Positions 51,926 to 60,769 are shown, counted from the stretch's first letter. The stretch is DNA of 64,000 bases from UBA4312 sp002394635 (GCA_946539765.1 CAMNHO010000001.1:150649-214648), one strand, 5' to 3'. Made by a program: numbers and translations. Notes: generated by a model not told the origin, from the letters alone.

Positions 51926-52870
51926 ATGATACACGATTTATTACATATAAAATATCCCATTATACAGGGAGCGATGGCTAATATTACAGATGGCAATTTT
52001 GCGGCTGTTCTCAGTAACTGCGGGGCTTTGGGAACCATTGCGACAGGAGGAATGGATGTTAAAACGGCACGAAAAGAAATTGAAGAATGCCGCAGAAAAA
52101 CCCATAATCCATTTGCGGTCAATATTATGGTGACCCATCCACAGGCGGCCCAACTTGTTGATCTGGTCATAGAACTAAAGGTTCCAGTGGTTGTACTAGG
52201 TGCGGGGAATCCAGGCGTATATATGTCTGAACTGGCTCGCTGTGAGTGTATGGTGATCCCCATTGTATCCAGTGTGGCCCTAGCCCGGCGAATGGAAAGA
52301 GCGGGAGCCGATGCTCTGATCTGTGAAGGCATGGAAGCAGGGGGACATATCGGCCAAAGTACAACGATGGCTCTATTGCCGCAGGTAGTGGATGCCGTCT
52401 CCATTCCGGTCGTGGCTGCCGGTGGTATTGCGGATGGTCGGGGCATGAATGCAGCTTTCGCACTGGGAGCCCAGGGTGTACAGATTGGTACCCGGTTGTT
52501 GACTGCACAAGAATGCCCGATCCACGACAAATACAAACAAGCTGTTTTACGAGCTTCGGATACAGCGACGGTCGTCACGGGTCAAAACATCGGCAGCCCG
52601 GTCCGGATCTTAAAAAATGAAATGAGCCGGCAATATATTGCGTTGGAAAAAAAAGGTAGTTCGTTTGAAGAACTGGAAAAGCTGACCTTGGGGTCTTTGC
52701 GGGCTGCGGTCCATGCAGGGGACATCAAATATGGTTCTGTCATGATGGGACAGATCGCCGGCTTATGTAAAAAAATCGAGCCGGCCCAGTCCATACTTGA
52801 TTCAATCATGAAAGATAGTGAAAGACAGTTTGATCAACTCAAAGAAAAAATGGAGAATCTGCCATGTTAA
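51926..52870 (+). CDS. fabK: Enoyl-ACP reductase II
   Basis: A 314-residue FMN TIM-barrel of the nitronate monooxygenase superfamily: IKYPIIQGAMANITDGNFAA, NIMVTHP, CEGMEAGGHIGQ, VVAAGGIADGRGMNAAFALGAQGVQIGTR. FabK carries out the last reduction of each FAS cycle and is insensitive to triclosan. No fabI is seen in the window. ATG 51926 follows AGGATGGAAAAGT. Confidence 0.93.
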   Translation: MIHDLLHIKYPIIQGAMANITDGNFAAVLSNCGALGTIATGGMDVKTARKEIEECRRKTHNPFAVNIMVTHPQAAQLVDLVIELKVPVVVLGAGNPGVYMSELARCECMVIPIVSSVALARRMERAGADALICEGMEAGGHIGQSTTMALLPQVVDAVSIPVVAAGGIADGRGMNAAFALGAQGVQIGTRLLTAQECPIHDKYKQAVLRASDTATVVTGQNIGSPVRILKNEMSRQYIALEKKGSSFEELEKLTLGSLRAAVHAGDIKYGSVMMGQIAGLCKKIEPAQSILDSIMKDSERQFDQLKEKMENLPC

Positions 52871-53919
52871 AACCAGTATGCCTGCGTCATAAACAATTGA
52901 AAGTTCCCATTATCCAAGGGGGAATGGGTGTAGGTATTTCCTTGGGCAACCTAGCTGGCCATGTCATGAAAGACGGCGGAATGGGGGTCATCAGTGCAGC
53001 GCATCCCGGTTATGCCGATCCGGATTTTTATCAGGATCCAATTGGTTGTAATCGAAAAGCCTTGGCCATTGAGGCGGATAAGGCACGCCAAATCGGCAAA
53101 GAAGGACTCTTAGGTGTCAATATTATGGTGGCTGCCCGTAATTATGAAGAATATGTTCGCACCAGTGTGCAATGTGGCTATGATGCGATCATCAGTGGTG
53201 CCGGTCTGCCTTTATCTCTGCCAGCGTATGTACCGGAAGGGACCAGTTTGATAGCGCCGATCATTTCCAGTGCCAAAGCTGGTAACATCTTATTGAAAAT
53301 GTGGGATCGACGGTATAAGAGAATGCCGGATTTTATCGTTATTGAAGGTGCCGAGGCCGGGGGTCATCTGGGTTTTAAAAAGGATGAGCTTCTTAGCTAT
53401 ACCTACAAGGCTGTCAAAGATATTGTAATTGAGGTAAGGGAAATGCTGGCATGGTTTGAAAAAAAATATCGCATGCATATCCCTGTCTTTGCAGCTGGGG
53501 GCATCTTTAACCACCACGATATTACCGAGGTTATGGCTTGCGGTGCAGCCGGTGTGCAGATTGGGTCACGGTTTATTGCGACGTATGAATGTGATGCTCA
53601 TCCGGCTTTTAAGGATGCCATTCTTAAAGCCGGTCCTAACGATGTGGCTATTATCGACAGTCCGGCCGGGCTACCGGGAAGAGCTATAAAAAATGAATGG
53701 CTGGATCATAAAAAAAATCCTGTGACCCGCTGTATCCGATGCTTGAAATCCTGTGATCCGAAGACAACACCATACTGTATTACGCAGGCTTTGATTGAAG
53801 CAGTAAAGGGCAACATCAGTCAGGGACTGGTCTTTGCCGGAAAAAATGTTGGACGGATCCGTCAAATGATGAGCGTTCACGAATTGATGGAAGAACTAAC
53901 GAAAGGAATACAAGAATGA
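52864..53919 (+). CDS. NMO/FabK-like flavoprotein with C-terminal cysteine motif
   Basis: 351 residues, paralogous to FabK: VPIIQGGMGVGISLGNLAG, GVNIMVAARNYEEYV, IEGAEAGGHLGFK, VFAAGGIFNHHDITEVMACGAAGVQIGSR. It differs by a C-terminal cysteine cluster CIRCLKSCDPKTTPYC (about 292-307). Such proteins are called nitronate monooxygenases or nitropropane dioxygenases. Being inside the FAS operon (ATG overlaps the fabK end) suggests a role in lipid metabolism, possibly an alternative enoyl reductase. Confidence 0.82.
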   Translation: MLKPVCLRHKQLKVPIIQGGMGVGISLGNLAGHVMKDGGMGVISAAHPGYADPDFYQDPIGCNRKALAIEADKARQIGKEGLLGVNIMVAARNYEEYVRTSVQCGYDAIISGAGLPLSLPAYVPEGTSLIAPIISSAKAGNILLKMWDRRYKRMPDFIVIEGAEAGGHLGFKKDELLSYTYKAVKDIVIEVREMLAWFEKKYRMHIPVFAAGGIFNHHDITEVMACGAAGVQIGSRFIATYECDAHPAFKDAILKAGPNDVAIIDSPAGLPGRAIKNEWLDHKKNPVTRCIRCLKSCDPKTTPYCITQALIEAVKGNISQGLVFAGKNVGRIRQMMSVHELMEELTKGIQE

Positions 53920-54842
53920 AAGTTGGTTTTTTGTTTGCGGGACAAGGTTCCCAATATGTTGGTATGGGCCAGGATTTTTATCAGAAGATGAAGCTGGCAC
54001 GTCATGTATATAATTCCATACATTTGGATTTTGATTTAAAACGGGTCTGTTTTCAGGGACCTGAAGAGGCTTTGAATGATACCGCGTACACACAATGTGC
54101 CATTCTGGCTACTTCATTAGCAATTGCTGCCTGTGTGTCAGATCTGGGGATCCAACCGGATTATGTGGCTGGATTGAGCCTGGGAGAATATTCAGCTTTG
54201 ACTTATGCCGGAGCTTTATCTTTGGATGACAGTTTAACGGTTGTCCGGCAAAGAGGTCTGATCATGGCTGAAGCCCTGAAAGGAAAAAACAGCCGAATGA
54301 TGGCCGTATTGGACAAGGATATCGAAACCATCCAGGCGGTTTGTGATTCTGTTAGCCAGGGGGAAGATTTTTGTGTGATTGCCAACTATAACAGTCCGAA
54401 TCAGGTGGTTTTATCAGCTACCCAGCCGGCCTTGGAAAAAGCTCGGGAACTGCTGAAAAAACACGGGATCCGACGTATGATCCCATTATCGGTTGCCGGT
54501 GCATTTCATTCACCGTTGATGATACCGGCCAGTGAAAAACTGGCGGATGTATTGAAGGATGTACCACTTCAACCATGCCGGATCCCGGTCATCTTTAATG
54601 TCACAGGTCAAATCGAAACAACGGAGATCAAAGAATTGTTGATTCGCCAGATCAAAAGCAGTGTCCGTTTTGCTCAGTCGATCCAAACGATGTTAGACAA
54701 GGGTGTCGATACGTTCATTGAGATCGGACCTGGGCATGCCTTAAGCAAATTTGTCAAAGCAACAGATAAAAATGTCAAGATCTTCAGCATCAATACCTTT
54801 GAAGACTTTTTGGCATTAAAAAAGGAGTGGAAACATGAATAA
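53916..54842 (+). CDS. fabD: Malonyl-CoA:ACP transacylase
   Basis: 308 residues. FLFAGQGSQYVGMGQDFY at the N-terminus, active Ser in GLSLGEYSALTYAG, His in SVAGAFHSPLM, and C-terminal IEIGPGHALSKFV. It loads malonyl groups on ACP. It overlaps both neighbours by a few bases. Confidence 0.96.
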   Translation: MKVGFLFAGQGSQYVGMGQDFYQKMKLARHVYNSIHLDFDLKRVCFQGPEEALNDTAYTQCAILATSLAIAACVSDLGIQPDYVAGLSLGEYSALTYAGALSLDDSLTVVRQRGLIMAEALKGKNSRMMAVLDKDIETIQAVCDSVSQGEDFCVIANYNSPNQVVLSATQPALEKARELLKKHGIRRMIPLSVAGAFHSPLMIPASEKLADVLKDVPLQPCRIPVIFNVTGQIETTEIKELLIRQIKSSVRFAQSIQTMLDKGVDTFIEIGPGHALSKFVKATDKNVKIFSINTFEDFLALKKEWKHE

Positions 54843-55563
54843 GGTTGTGCTCGTCACCGGTGGAAGCCGAGGGATCGGAAAGGCTATTGGTCTGTATTTT
54901 GCCCACCATGGCTATGATGTTGTCATCAACTATCAAGGCAACGAACAGGCGGCTCAAACTGCATGCCAGCAAATCAGATCTCTTCAACCGAATTCTATGA
55001 TGATAAAAGGGGATGTATCCAATGCCCAAGACGTCAAAGAAATGTTTGATACGATCATGGATCGATATGGACGGCTGGATGTATTGGTCAATAATGCCGG
55101 TATTACGCGTGACGGTTTGTTTCTGCGTATGAAGGAAAAAGACTTTACCGATGTGATCGACATTAATTTAAAAGGGACGTTTTTATGTTGTCAGCAGGCT
55201 AGTCGTATCATGCTGCGACAAAAAAGCGGGAGCATAGTTAATCTGTCCAGTGTAGCCGGAATCTCTGGAAATGCCGGTCAGACCAACTATGCCAGCAGCA
55301 AAGCCGGTGTCATCGGTCTGACCAAATCATTGGCCAGAGAACTTGCTTCAAGGCATATTTGTGTCAATGCGGTTGCCCCGGGATTTATCACCACCGATAT
55401 GACCCTGGCTCTCAGCGACAGTGTTAGGAATGCGATGATTGCTCAAATTCCATGGAAACAGGCAGGAAAACCACAAGATGTAGCTCAAGCTGTCTACTTT
55501 TTAGCGAACAGTCAATATATTACCGGCCACGTACTCCATGTGGACGGTGGTATGTGCATGTAG
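54835..55563 (+). CDS. fabG: 3-oxoacyl-ACP reductase
   Basis: A 242-residue SDR: VLVTGGSRGIGKAIG, VLVNNAGITRDGLFLRM, catalytic Ser in VNLSSVAGISGNAGQ and Tyr-Lys in TNYASSKAGVIG. It is NADPH-dependent and reduces 3-oxoacyl-ACP. The start is within the last bases of fabD; fabF begins nine bases after the stop. Confidence 0.95.
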   Translation: MNKVVLVTGGSRGIGKAIGLYFAHHGYDVVINYQGNEQAAQTACQQIRSLQPNSMMIKGDVSNAQDVKEMFDTIMDRYGRLDVLVNNAGITRDGLFLRMKEKDFTDVIDINLKGTFLCCQQASRIMLRQKSGSIVNLSSVAGISGNAGQTNYASSKAGVIGLTKSLARELASRHICVNAVAPGFITTDMTLALSDSVRNAMIAQIPWKQAGKPQDVAQAVYFLANSQYITGHVLHVDGGMCM

Positions 55564-55571
55564 GAGGATGT

Positions 55572-56813
55572 ATGAGACGAGTTTTGATTACCGGAATGGG
55601 ATTGGTCAGTCCAATCGGAAATACGATCGAAGATGCCTGGCAATCCATTGAACAAGGTCGCTCGGGCATAAGGACGATCGATCATTTTGATACGGAAGCA
55701 TATAAAGTGAAACTGGCTGCTCAGGTCAAAGATCTGGACATACATCCTTTTACTCCGCGAGATTTTCGCTTTAATGACCGCTTTGTGCAGTTTGCCCGGA
55801 TTGCCAGCCATCAGGCATGGCAGGATAGCGGATTGTCTAGCAATCGAATGGATATGGACCGTGTCGGTGTGATGATTGGCTCCGGTATCGGAGGGATCGA
55901 AACCATCGAAAAATGTGAAAATGCTCTGAAGGATAGAGGCCCATCCAGAGTGTCTCCCTATTTTATTCCAATGAGCCTGATCAATTTGGCTGCGGGTTCT
56001 GTAGCCATTGATCTGCAGGCCCAGGGCAACTGTCAGTCGATTGTGACTGCCTGTGCCTCAGGAACCAACGCTATTGGAGAAGCCTTTCATCGCATCAGCC
56101 AGGGCTTAGAAGACTGTATCGTAGCCGGAGGCAGCGAAGCCTCTATAACACCGTTATCCGTGGCTGGCTTTCAATCCATGCGCGCACTGCATACCGGTAC
56201 GGATCCAAACCGGGCTTCGATCCCTTTTGACAAGGAACGAAGCGGGTTTGTGATGGGGGAAGGAGCCGGAATTCTGATACTGGAGGAGTATAAGCATGCG
56301 ATTAGCAGAAACGCAAAGATCTATGGGGAGATCATCGGCTATGGATCAACCTGCGATGCCCATCATATTACAGCGCCTTTGGAAGATGGTGCCGGGGCAG
56401 CCAAAGCGATGAAACAGGCTGTAAAGGAAGCAAAGATCTCGTTGGAACAAATGGATTATATCAATGCACACGGAACCAGCACGTCCTTAAATGACCGCAT
56501 GGAAATTTTAGCCATTCGCTCTGTATTCGGCTCTGTCAGTACCAGTATTCCGATTTCCAGTACGAAATCATATACCGGTCATTGTCTGGGGGCCAGCGGC
56601 GCGGTTGAATCGGTGCTGTGTCTCTTGTCCATGCACCACAATACGATTCCGATGACCTTGAATTTACAAAACAAAGACGAAGAATGTAATCTGGATGTGG
56701 TCATGACCGAGCATCGTAAAAAAGATCTGGATGTGGTCATGAACAATTCCTTCGGTTTTGGAGGACACAACGCTTCTTTGATCTTTAAGAAATGGAAGGG
56801 GGAGGATCTATGA
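55572..56813 (+). CDS. fabF: 3-oxoacyl-ACP synthase II
   Basis: A 413-residue condensing enzyme: VLITGMGLVSPIGNTIEDAW, catalytic Cys in SIVTACASGTNAIGEA, His in INAHGTSTSLND and SYTGHCLGASGAVE. It elongates acyl-ACP. ATG 55572 is set by TAGGAGG directly upstream. Its stop overlaps the fabZ start. Confidence 0.96.
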   Translation: MRRVLITGMGLVSPIGNTIEDAWQSIEQGRSGIRTIDHFDTEAYKVKLAAQVKDLDIHPFTPRDFRFNDRFVQFARIASHQAWQDSGLSSNRMDMDRVGVMIGSGIGGIETIEKCENALKDRGPSRVSPYFIPMSLINLAAGSVAIDLQAQGNCQSIVTACASGTNAIGEAFHRISQGLEDCIVAGGSEASITPLSVAGFQSMRALHTGTDPNRASIPFDKERSGFVMGEGAGILILEEYKHAISRNAKIYGEIIGYGSTCDAHHITAPLEDGAGAAKAMKQAVKEAKISLEQMDYINAHGTSTSLNDRMEILAIRSVFGSVSTSIPISSTKSYTGHCLGASGAVESVLCLLSMHHNTIPMTLNLQNKDEECNLDVVMTEHRKKDLDVVMNNSFGFGGHNASLIFKKWKGEDL

Positions 56814-57247
56814 TTTATAATACCAATGAAATACAGGCAATCATTCCCCATCGTTTTCCATTTCTGTATGTGGATGGAATCGAAGAAATCGACCAGGAAA
56901 AAAAGACCATCAAAGGCATTAAGAATGTATCGGTGAACGAATACCCGTTTTTAGGCCATTTTCCCCAAAAACACGTGTTTCCCGGTGTTTTGATTGTGGA
57001 AGCTCTGGCACAGACCGGCTGTGTTTTACTGATGACCGAGCCCCAAAACAAAGGAAAGATCGGTTATTTGGCCGGCATCAACCATATGCGTTTTTACCGT
57101 CCGGTGATTCCAGGAGACCAACTGGAACTCTATGTAGAGATGACCCGTCAACGGATGTCGATCTATTTTGCGAAAGTGGAAGCTACCGTGAAAGGAAAAC
57201 GTGTGTGTCAGGGCGAAATCATGTGTGCTTTGGGAGAGGATACATGA
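56810..57247 (+). CDS. fabZ: 3-hydroxyacyl-ACP dehydratase
   Basis: A 145-residue hot-dog-fold protein: IPHRFPFLYVDGIEEI, active His and Glu in GHFPQKHVFPGVLIVEALAQTG, and VIPGDQLELYVEM. It dehydrates 3-hydroxyacyl-ACP. GGGGGAGG lies before the ATG, which overlaps the fabF stop. No FabA, FabM or other unsaturated-fatty-acid isomerase is seen nearby. Confidence 0.95.
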   Translation: MIYNTNEIQAIIPHRFPFLYVDGIEEIDQEKKTIKGIKNVSVNEYPFLGHFPQKHVFPGVLIVEALAQTGCVLLMTEPQNKGKIGYLAGINHMRFYRPVIPGDQLELYVEMTRQRMSIYFAKVEATVKGKRVCQGEIMCALGEDT

Positions 57248-57579
57248 TCGTGGGCATTGGCTGTGACATTGTGCAGATCGATCGGTTTAAAGAGCGGCAG
57301 AATCAATGGAAAGAACGGATCCTGACCCAAAGAGAACAAGTGCTTTATAGCTCTTTTCAACAAAGCCGGCAGCGAACATTTCTGGCCGGACGCTTTGCGG
57401 CCAAGGAAGCGTTGATCAAAGCGCTGGATATTCCTGTATCTATGAAATCTTTGGAGATCCTGCCGGATTCCAAAGGAAAGCCGGCAATCCATATAGGGGG
57501 TTACGAGATCCATCTGAGCATTTCCCATGAGAAAGAATATGCGATTGGCTATGCCCTTGTAGAAAGAGAGTATGAATGA
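57244..57579 (+). CDS. acpS: Holo-ACP synthase
   Basis: 111 residues. VGIGCDIVQIDRF at the N-terminus (magnesium Asp), FLAGRFAAKEALIKAL (Glu), and LSISHEKEYAIGYAL. It transfers phosphopantetheine from CoA to Ser34 of the operon's ACP. It overlaps fabZ and plsC by four bases each. Confidence 0.95.
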   Translation: MIVGIGCDIVQIDRFKERQNQWKERILTQREQVLYSSFQQSRQRTFLAGRFAAKEALIKALDIPVSMKSLEILPDSKGKPAIHIGGYEIHLSISHEKEYAIGYALVEREYE

Positions 57580-58253
57580 ACTGGATACGAATCGGAAGAT
57601 GTCTGCCTTTATTGCCACAAGCCTGGGGATCTTCTTTCGTTTATTCAAAACGAAAGACCAATCAAGCATATAAACGCTGCCGACAATGGGCCCAAAAGGT
57701 GTTAAAGCGGATTGGTATGACCTTCACTGTCTGGGGACGATCGAATATTCCTGAAAAAGGGTGTTTGTTGGTATCAAATCATCAAGGAACGCTTGATCCG
57801 GTGCTTGTGATGGCTTCATGCAATCAACCGGTATACTTCATAGCCAAGGAAGGGGCTGGTAAGCTGCCGGTCATCGGACGCTGGGCAAGGAATATCGAAA
57901 CGATCCTGTTTGACAGAGACACCAAGGAAGGGAATATTTATATGTTGAGAGAAGCGCTTCGTCGTTTAAAAAAAGGACAGATCGTATTGATCTTTCCAGA
58001 AGGAACACGCTCCAAACAAGATGCGATGAATCCATTCAAGCCAAAATCATTGCAGCTGGCCTATATGGCAAAGGTGCCCATTGTACCTATCACATTAAAT
58101 CATTCCTATTGTATCGATACAAAGTATAAAGGAAAGGATCTTTCCATCACCTATCATAATCCAATATCATATGAAGAATACAAAGAATTGACAGAAGCTC
58201 AATTGTCCGTTTTAGTTCATCAGATCATCGAAGATGGTATTCTTTACGAATAG
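57576..58253 (+). CDS. plsC: 1-acyl-sn-glycerol-3-phosphate acyltransferase
   Basis: 225 residues. Acyltransferase motif I is SNHQGTLDPVL (HX4D), motif III IFPEGTRSKQD, and motif IV VPIVPITL. It makes phosphatidic acid from lysophosphatidic acid at the membrane. As last gene it connects the FAS operon to phospholipid synthesis. A terminator follows at once. Confidence 0.92.
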   Translation: MNWIRIGRCLPLLPQAWGSSFVYSKRKTNQAYKRCRQWAQKVLKRIGMTFTVWGRSNIPEKGCLLVSNHQGTLDPVLVMASCNQPVYFIAKEGAGKLPVIGRWARNIETILFDRDTKEGNIYMLREALRRLKKGQIVLIFPEGTRSKQDAMNPFKPKSLQLAYMAKVPIVPITLNHSYCIDTKYKGKDLSITYHNPISYEEYKELTEAQLSVLVHQIIEDGILYE

Positions 58254-58284
58254 AGACCAGCCTTTAAACTGGTCTTTTATTTTT
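58254..58284 (+). terminator. FAS operon terminator
   Basis: AGACCAG (58254-58260) and CTGGTCT (58269-58275), then TTTATTTTT. Confidence 0.88.
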
Positions 58285-58303
58285 GACAAAAAGCTGCTAT
58301 AAA

Positions 58304-58319
58304 TGTTGACAAGTCAACA
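58304..58319. promoter_or_regulatory. MarR-type dyad upstream of degV
   Basis: TGTTGACAAGTCAACA has two perfect seven-base arms and contains a TTGACA -35-like hexamer. It is probably the operator of the MarR gene downstream. Confidence 0.6.
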
Positions 58320-58331
58320 AATGTATGATAA

Positions 58332-58375
58332 TTTCAAGAAGTTGACAAAACAACATTTTTGTTGGAATCAACACA
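58332..58375. promoter_or_regulatory. Nested dyad before degV
   Basis: GTTGACAAAACAAC and GTTGGAATCAAC form the outer arms, with an inner AACAA/TTGTT pair around CATTT. It repeats the TTGAC half-site of the dyad at 58304 and ends just before the AAAGGAG site of degV. Confidence 0.5.
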
Positions 58376-58391
58376 AAGGAGATGCTACAAT

Positions 58392-59240
58392 ATGAATAAT
58401 GAAAAAAATATACAGGTCATTATAGATTCAAGTACGGATATAGCACCCCGGTTGGAAAACCGTGTGCATATTGTCCCGTTGACTTTGTCTTTTAACGGAA
58501 AGGAATACCTGGATGGAATCGATATGAGCCGGATGGAGTTTTATGAAAAATTGGAAAATGAAGATGTAATGCCGAAAACCAGCCAGGTGACGCCGGCTGC
58601 CTTTGACAAGGTCTTTGCCAAGATTCATGAAAAAGGACAAGAAGCCATTGTGATCACGGTATCTTCGGGATTGTCCGGTACATGGCAAAGTGCTTCTTTA
58701 GCTGCCCAGGCATATCCCGAGATCCGTGTCGTAGACAGCTGTAATGTGGCCATAGGAGCCGGTATATTGACAGAGTATGCGATCCAATGCATCGATCAAG
58801 GCATGAATTTACGGGAACTGGAAGCTGTGCTGATCAAGATGCGCAGCAAAGTTCGTTTGATTGCCAAGCTGGATACTCTGGAATACCTGAAACGAGGTGG
58901 AAGAATTTCCAAGACAACGGCCTTAGCCGGCGGCATGATGCATATTAAACCGGTGATTACCATTGAAGAGGGACAAATACGCATATTGGGAAAAGCCCGT
59001 GGTGCCAAAAAAGCCAACAACTATTTGACCCAGCAGGTGCAGGAATATGGAGCGGATACCAGTCTGCCTGTATTATTAGGCTATACCGGAACATCGGATA
59101 CTTTGTTGAAGAATTATATACAGGATAGTCGCTCTTTATGGGAATCGCAGTTAGATGATCTGGAATGTACGCAGATCTGTACGGTTGTGGGAACCCATGC
59201 CGGGCCAGGAGCTGTCGGTGTTGCCTTTTTTTCAAAATAA
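58392..59240 (+). CDS. DegV family fatty-acid-binding protein
   Basis: 282 residues. VIIDSSTDIAP at the N-terminus, KTSQVTPAAFDKVF, ITVSSGLSGTWQSA, and a C-terminal domain ending HAGPGAVGVAFF. DegV/FakB proteins hold a fatty acid and present it to a fatty acid kinase, which allows use of external fatty acids. The position right after the FAS cluster fits this. No kinase (FakA) is in the window. Start 58392 follows AAAGGAG. Confidence 0.92.
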   Translation: MNNEKNIQVIIDSSTDIAPRLENRVHIVPLTLSFNGKEYLDGIDMSRMEFYEKLENEDVMPKTSQVTPAAFDKVFAKIHEKGQEAIVITVSSGLSGTWQSASLAAQAYPEIRVVDSCNVAIGAGILTEYAIQCIDQGMNLRELEAVLIKMRSKVRLIAKLDTLEYLKRGGRISKTTALAGGMMHIKPVITIEEGQIRILGKARGAKKANNYLTQQVQEYGADTSLPVLLGYTGTSDTLLKNYIQDSRSLWESQLDDLECTQICTVVGTHAGPGAVGVAFFSK

Positions 59241-59265
59241 ATAAAACGTTAGAAGGGATGAAAAG

Positions 59266-59694
59266 ATGGAACGGTTTGAACACTTTACTTTGTCAGTTTT
59301 CAGCATTACTCGATATTGGAACAAAATTGCCACGGAAGAAATGAAGCCTTATGGGTTACGTGGCGCTTATGCTCTCTACTTGATGATGCTCTCAGAGCAT
59401 GAGATGACGGCATCTCAGCTGGCAGAAACGACACAAAGAGATAAAGCAGATGTATCTCGTGCCATCGCCGCTTTTCAGAAAAAAGGTATTGTGGAACCCT
59501 ACGGGACCAATCGATACCGCGTTCCGATCCGTTTGACCGACAAAGGAAGGATTCTTGTCAAACAGATCCAGAAAAAAGCCAACGACGCTTTAAAAAGTGC
59601 AGGACAAGGCTTATCCGAAGAAATGCGCCAGAACATGTATACCTCTTTGGATACGATAGCTGATAACCTGAAGGAAATGTACCGAAAAGAATAA
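59266..59694 (+). CDS. MarR family transcriptional regulator
   Basis: 142 residues with winged helix HEMTASQLAETTQRDKADVSRAIAAFQKKGIVEPYG and wing RYRVPIRLTDKGRILV. It lies 25 bases after degV with no terminator, so the two genes are probably cotranscribed and autoregulated through the TTGAC dyads in the degV promoter. The ligand may be fatty acyl-linked, by context only. Confidence 0.88.
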   Translation: MERFEHFTLSVFSITRYWNKIATEEMKPYGLRGAYALYLMMLSEHEMTASQLAETTQRDKADVSRAIAAFQKKGIVEPYGTNRYRVPIRLTDKGRILVKQIQKKANDALKSAGQGLSEEMRQNMYTSLDTIADNLKEMYRKE

Positions 59695-59723
59695 CTATAC
59701 AGCGTATAACTGTATAGTTTTTT
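59693..59723 (+). terminator. Terminator of degV-marR
   Basis: AACTATACAG (59693-59702) and CTGTATAGTT (59710-59719), then T-run. Confidence 0.88.
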
Positions 59724-59727
59724 ATAT

Positions 59728-59745
59728 TTGACATGAATTATGTCA
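59728..59745 (+). promoter_or_regulatory. Dyad over the -35 of the next gene
   Basis: TGACAT-GAATT-ATGTCA (59729-59745) is a perfect six-base-arm palindrome. It overlaps TTGACA (59728-59733), a good -35. Confidence 0.55.
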
Positions 59746-59783
59746 GATTCAATGATATATGATACGTAACAGGAGGGATCCAT

Positions 59784-60239
59784 ATGACACTTTATGAAAT
59801 CATGTATGCGTTAGAACATCGATTATTACCAAACCTTTTTTATAAAGACAAAATGAAGTTTATTGCCATCCTTCTGGATCATCCAGAGGTTCTGAATGAA
59901 TTCTTTGACAAAATGTGCCAACAGGAAAAGATAGTAAATCCTTACACCAAGGATGATTTTCAAGCTGAATCTTACCGTGTCAATGATGAGATTGTCATGG
60001 CCAAGATTACTTTTCCAGAGCCGATACAGGAACCGTTATGTTATTGTGTATATCTGTTCTTCGATCTGAACTTCAAACAGGCGAATTATTACTGTATTGA
60101 AAGAGGGACGGATGAAAACGATTTGTATGTATGTTCCTGGAATGCGAAAGAAAACCATTATAACTATGGCCACTGTACATGGCAGGATGACTATGAACGA
60201 TGTAAAGAATTATTTTTGAATCAAGTATATAAGAATTAG
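59784..60239 (+). CDS. Hypothetical protein
   Basis: A 151-residue cytoplasmic protein I do not recognise. It is rich in Tyr, Cys and acidic residues, with segments YCVYLFFDLNFKQANYYCIERG and YNYGHCTWQDDYERCKELF. The ribosome site GGAGGG is strong and a palindrome covers its -35. A small membrane ORF follows after 12 bases. Confidence 0.6.
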   Translation: MTLYEIMYALEHRLLPNLFYKDKMKFIAILLDHPEVLNEFFDKMCQQEKIVNPYTKDDFQAESYRVNDEIVMAKITFPEPIQEPLCYCVYLFFDLNFKQANYYCIERGTDENDLYVCSWNAKENHYNYGHCTWQDDYERCKELFLNQVYKN

Positions 60240-60251
60240 AGGTGAAGAAAA

Positions 60252-60371
60252 ATGGGAGCAATTATATCCTTTTTCATAGCAGTTCTTTGTCTATGCCAGC
60301 TTATCAACATGTGGTATATCACAATCCCTGTCATTTATTTAACATGGCTGTATGTGAAGTATTTGAAATAA
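60252..60371 (+). CDS. 39-residue membrane peptide
   Basis: The peptide runs from MGAIISFFIAVLCL to a basic end YVKYLK, with one long or two short hydrophobic stretches. GAGGTGAAG lies seven bases before ATG 60252. It is placed directly after the preceding gene. No family is recognised. Confidence 0.5.
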   Translation: MGAIISFFIAVLCLCQLINMWYITIPVIYLTWLYVKYLK

Positions 60372-60466
60372 TTGGTGGATGATGATCAATAGACAAAAAG
60401 CATAGAATGCATCATTTCATATATTTTGAAATCTATTTATGAAGAAAAGACTATAGAGGTGAAAAG

Positions 60467-60769
60467 ATGAAGCTTATACAACTAAAATGTGAAAACTGTG
60501 GGGCAGATCTGAATCTAAATATGGATAAAATGATTGCTTATTGTCCTTATTGTGGAAACAAATTGTTGTTTGACATGGATGCTATTAATAACATACTTGT
60601 GGAAAAAGAAAAAACAAAACAGATAGAGATCAACTCAAAAAAAGATGTTGAGATTACTAAGATCAAGCAGGGGTCAGAGGATAAGTATAAAAATAAGAGT
60701 TTAATACTCATGGCTGACCTCATTGCAGCTTTATTTCTTCTAATTTTGATCATAGTCAATCGATTATAA
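60467..60769 (+). CDS. Zinc-ribbon protein with C-terminal membrane helix
   Basis: 100 residues. The N-terminal zinc ribbon is CENCGADLNL...YCPYCGNKLLF (Cys8, 11, 26, 29). A charged helical region rich in Lys/Glu follows, then one transmembrane helix (about 78-97). GAGGTGAAAAG precedes the ATG. The frame remains open for 39 more codons after the TAA at 60767, to 60887, so a longer ancestral protein is possible. Confidence 0.65.
   Translation: MKLIQLKCENCGADLNLNMDKMIAYCPYCGNKLLFDMDAINNILVEKEKTKQIEINSKKDVEITKIKQGSEDKYKNKSLILMADLIAALFLLILIIVNRL

Noticed and set aside
51901..52578. 225-codon minus-strand frame opposite fabK
   Set aside because: It is the antisense shadow of fabK, with no ribosome site or recognisable domain.
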